Source of the DNA: Gastranaerophilus sp045639085
GTDB lineage: Bacteria; Cyanobacteriota; Vampirovibrionia; Gastranaerophilales; Gastranaerophilaceae
Assembly: GCA_045639085.1 (NCBI GenBank)
Contig: JAZUCM010000045.1
Coordinates: 1-5,762, forward strand
Direction: 5' to 3'
Length of the DNA: 5,762 nt
Under the pieces are notes generated by a model. That model ran no database searches. It was not told where the DNA came from and worked only from the letters and a program-made list of their open reading frames with translations. Position 1 is the first letter of the stretch, and every line of letters begins with the position of its first letter. The position numbers and the translations under genes were made by a program. This document shows, piece by piece, positions 5,742 to 5,762 of this stretch.

Positions 5742-5762
5742 ATGAACGAAAATCCAAACATT
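5742..5762 (+). CDS. Start of a rightward gene, cut by the window edge
   Basis: ATG at 5742 follows GGAGGT (5732-5737) with 4 nt between, the best ribosome binding site in the window. Only seven codons are visible (MNENPNI), so no function can be given. The same frame stays open back to an ATG at 5607, adding 45 residues that include a Gly run from the G10 tract. That start has no RBS and coincides with the predicted transcription start, so I prefer 5742. The gene is divergent from the hisS cluster. Confidence 0.6.

Overview
The window looks like a piece of a chromosome from an AT-rich, Gram-negative-type gut bacterium. My best guess is Candidatus Gastranaerophilales (Vampirovibrionia/Melainabacteria, the non-photosynthetic sister group of Cyanobacteria). 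This rests on the N-terminus of the cut-off gene at the left edge, the small protein ahead of hisS and the general codon style. It is inference from memory of such genomes, not a database result. Five genes read leftward, and one begins rightward at the far right.

Layout, left to right. 1-90: the first 30 codons of a leftward gene whose N-terminus (MGMAASQARFLGLTARK) I associate with that lineage, behind a 180-nt leader with two dyads. 271-304: a clear intrinsic terminator for the next gene. 329-1288: class II fructose-bisphosphate aldolase with its own promoter region. 1289-1530: an intergenic stretch with two candidate fba promoters and GC-rich hairpins. 1531-5340: a compact leftward cluster, read in the order 115-aa conserved protein, hisS, 60-aa unknown protein, TPR-lytic transglycosylase. 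Gaps are 10-18 nt and one strong promoter (TTGCCA-17-TATGAT) lies at its head. 5341-5741: a 400-nt divergent intergenic region with a GC-rich hairpin, an inverted array of 8-bp repeats, a rightward promoter with a dyad over its -10, a G10 tract, and a hairpin covering the Shine-Dalgarno of a gene that starts at 5742 and runs off the window.

Function. The protein-coding content is mostly housekeeping: glycolysis (aldolase), translation (HisRS) and peptidoglycan turnover (Slt-type enzyme). The genes in the hisS cluster are probably co-transcribed, but I see no biochemical pathway joining them. I do not see a complete novel system. The least explained DNA is the right-hand intergenic region, where several regulatory-looking structures stack in front of one unseen gene.
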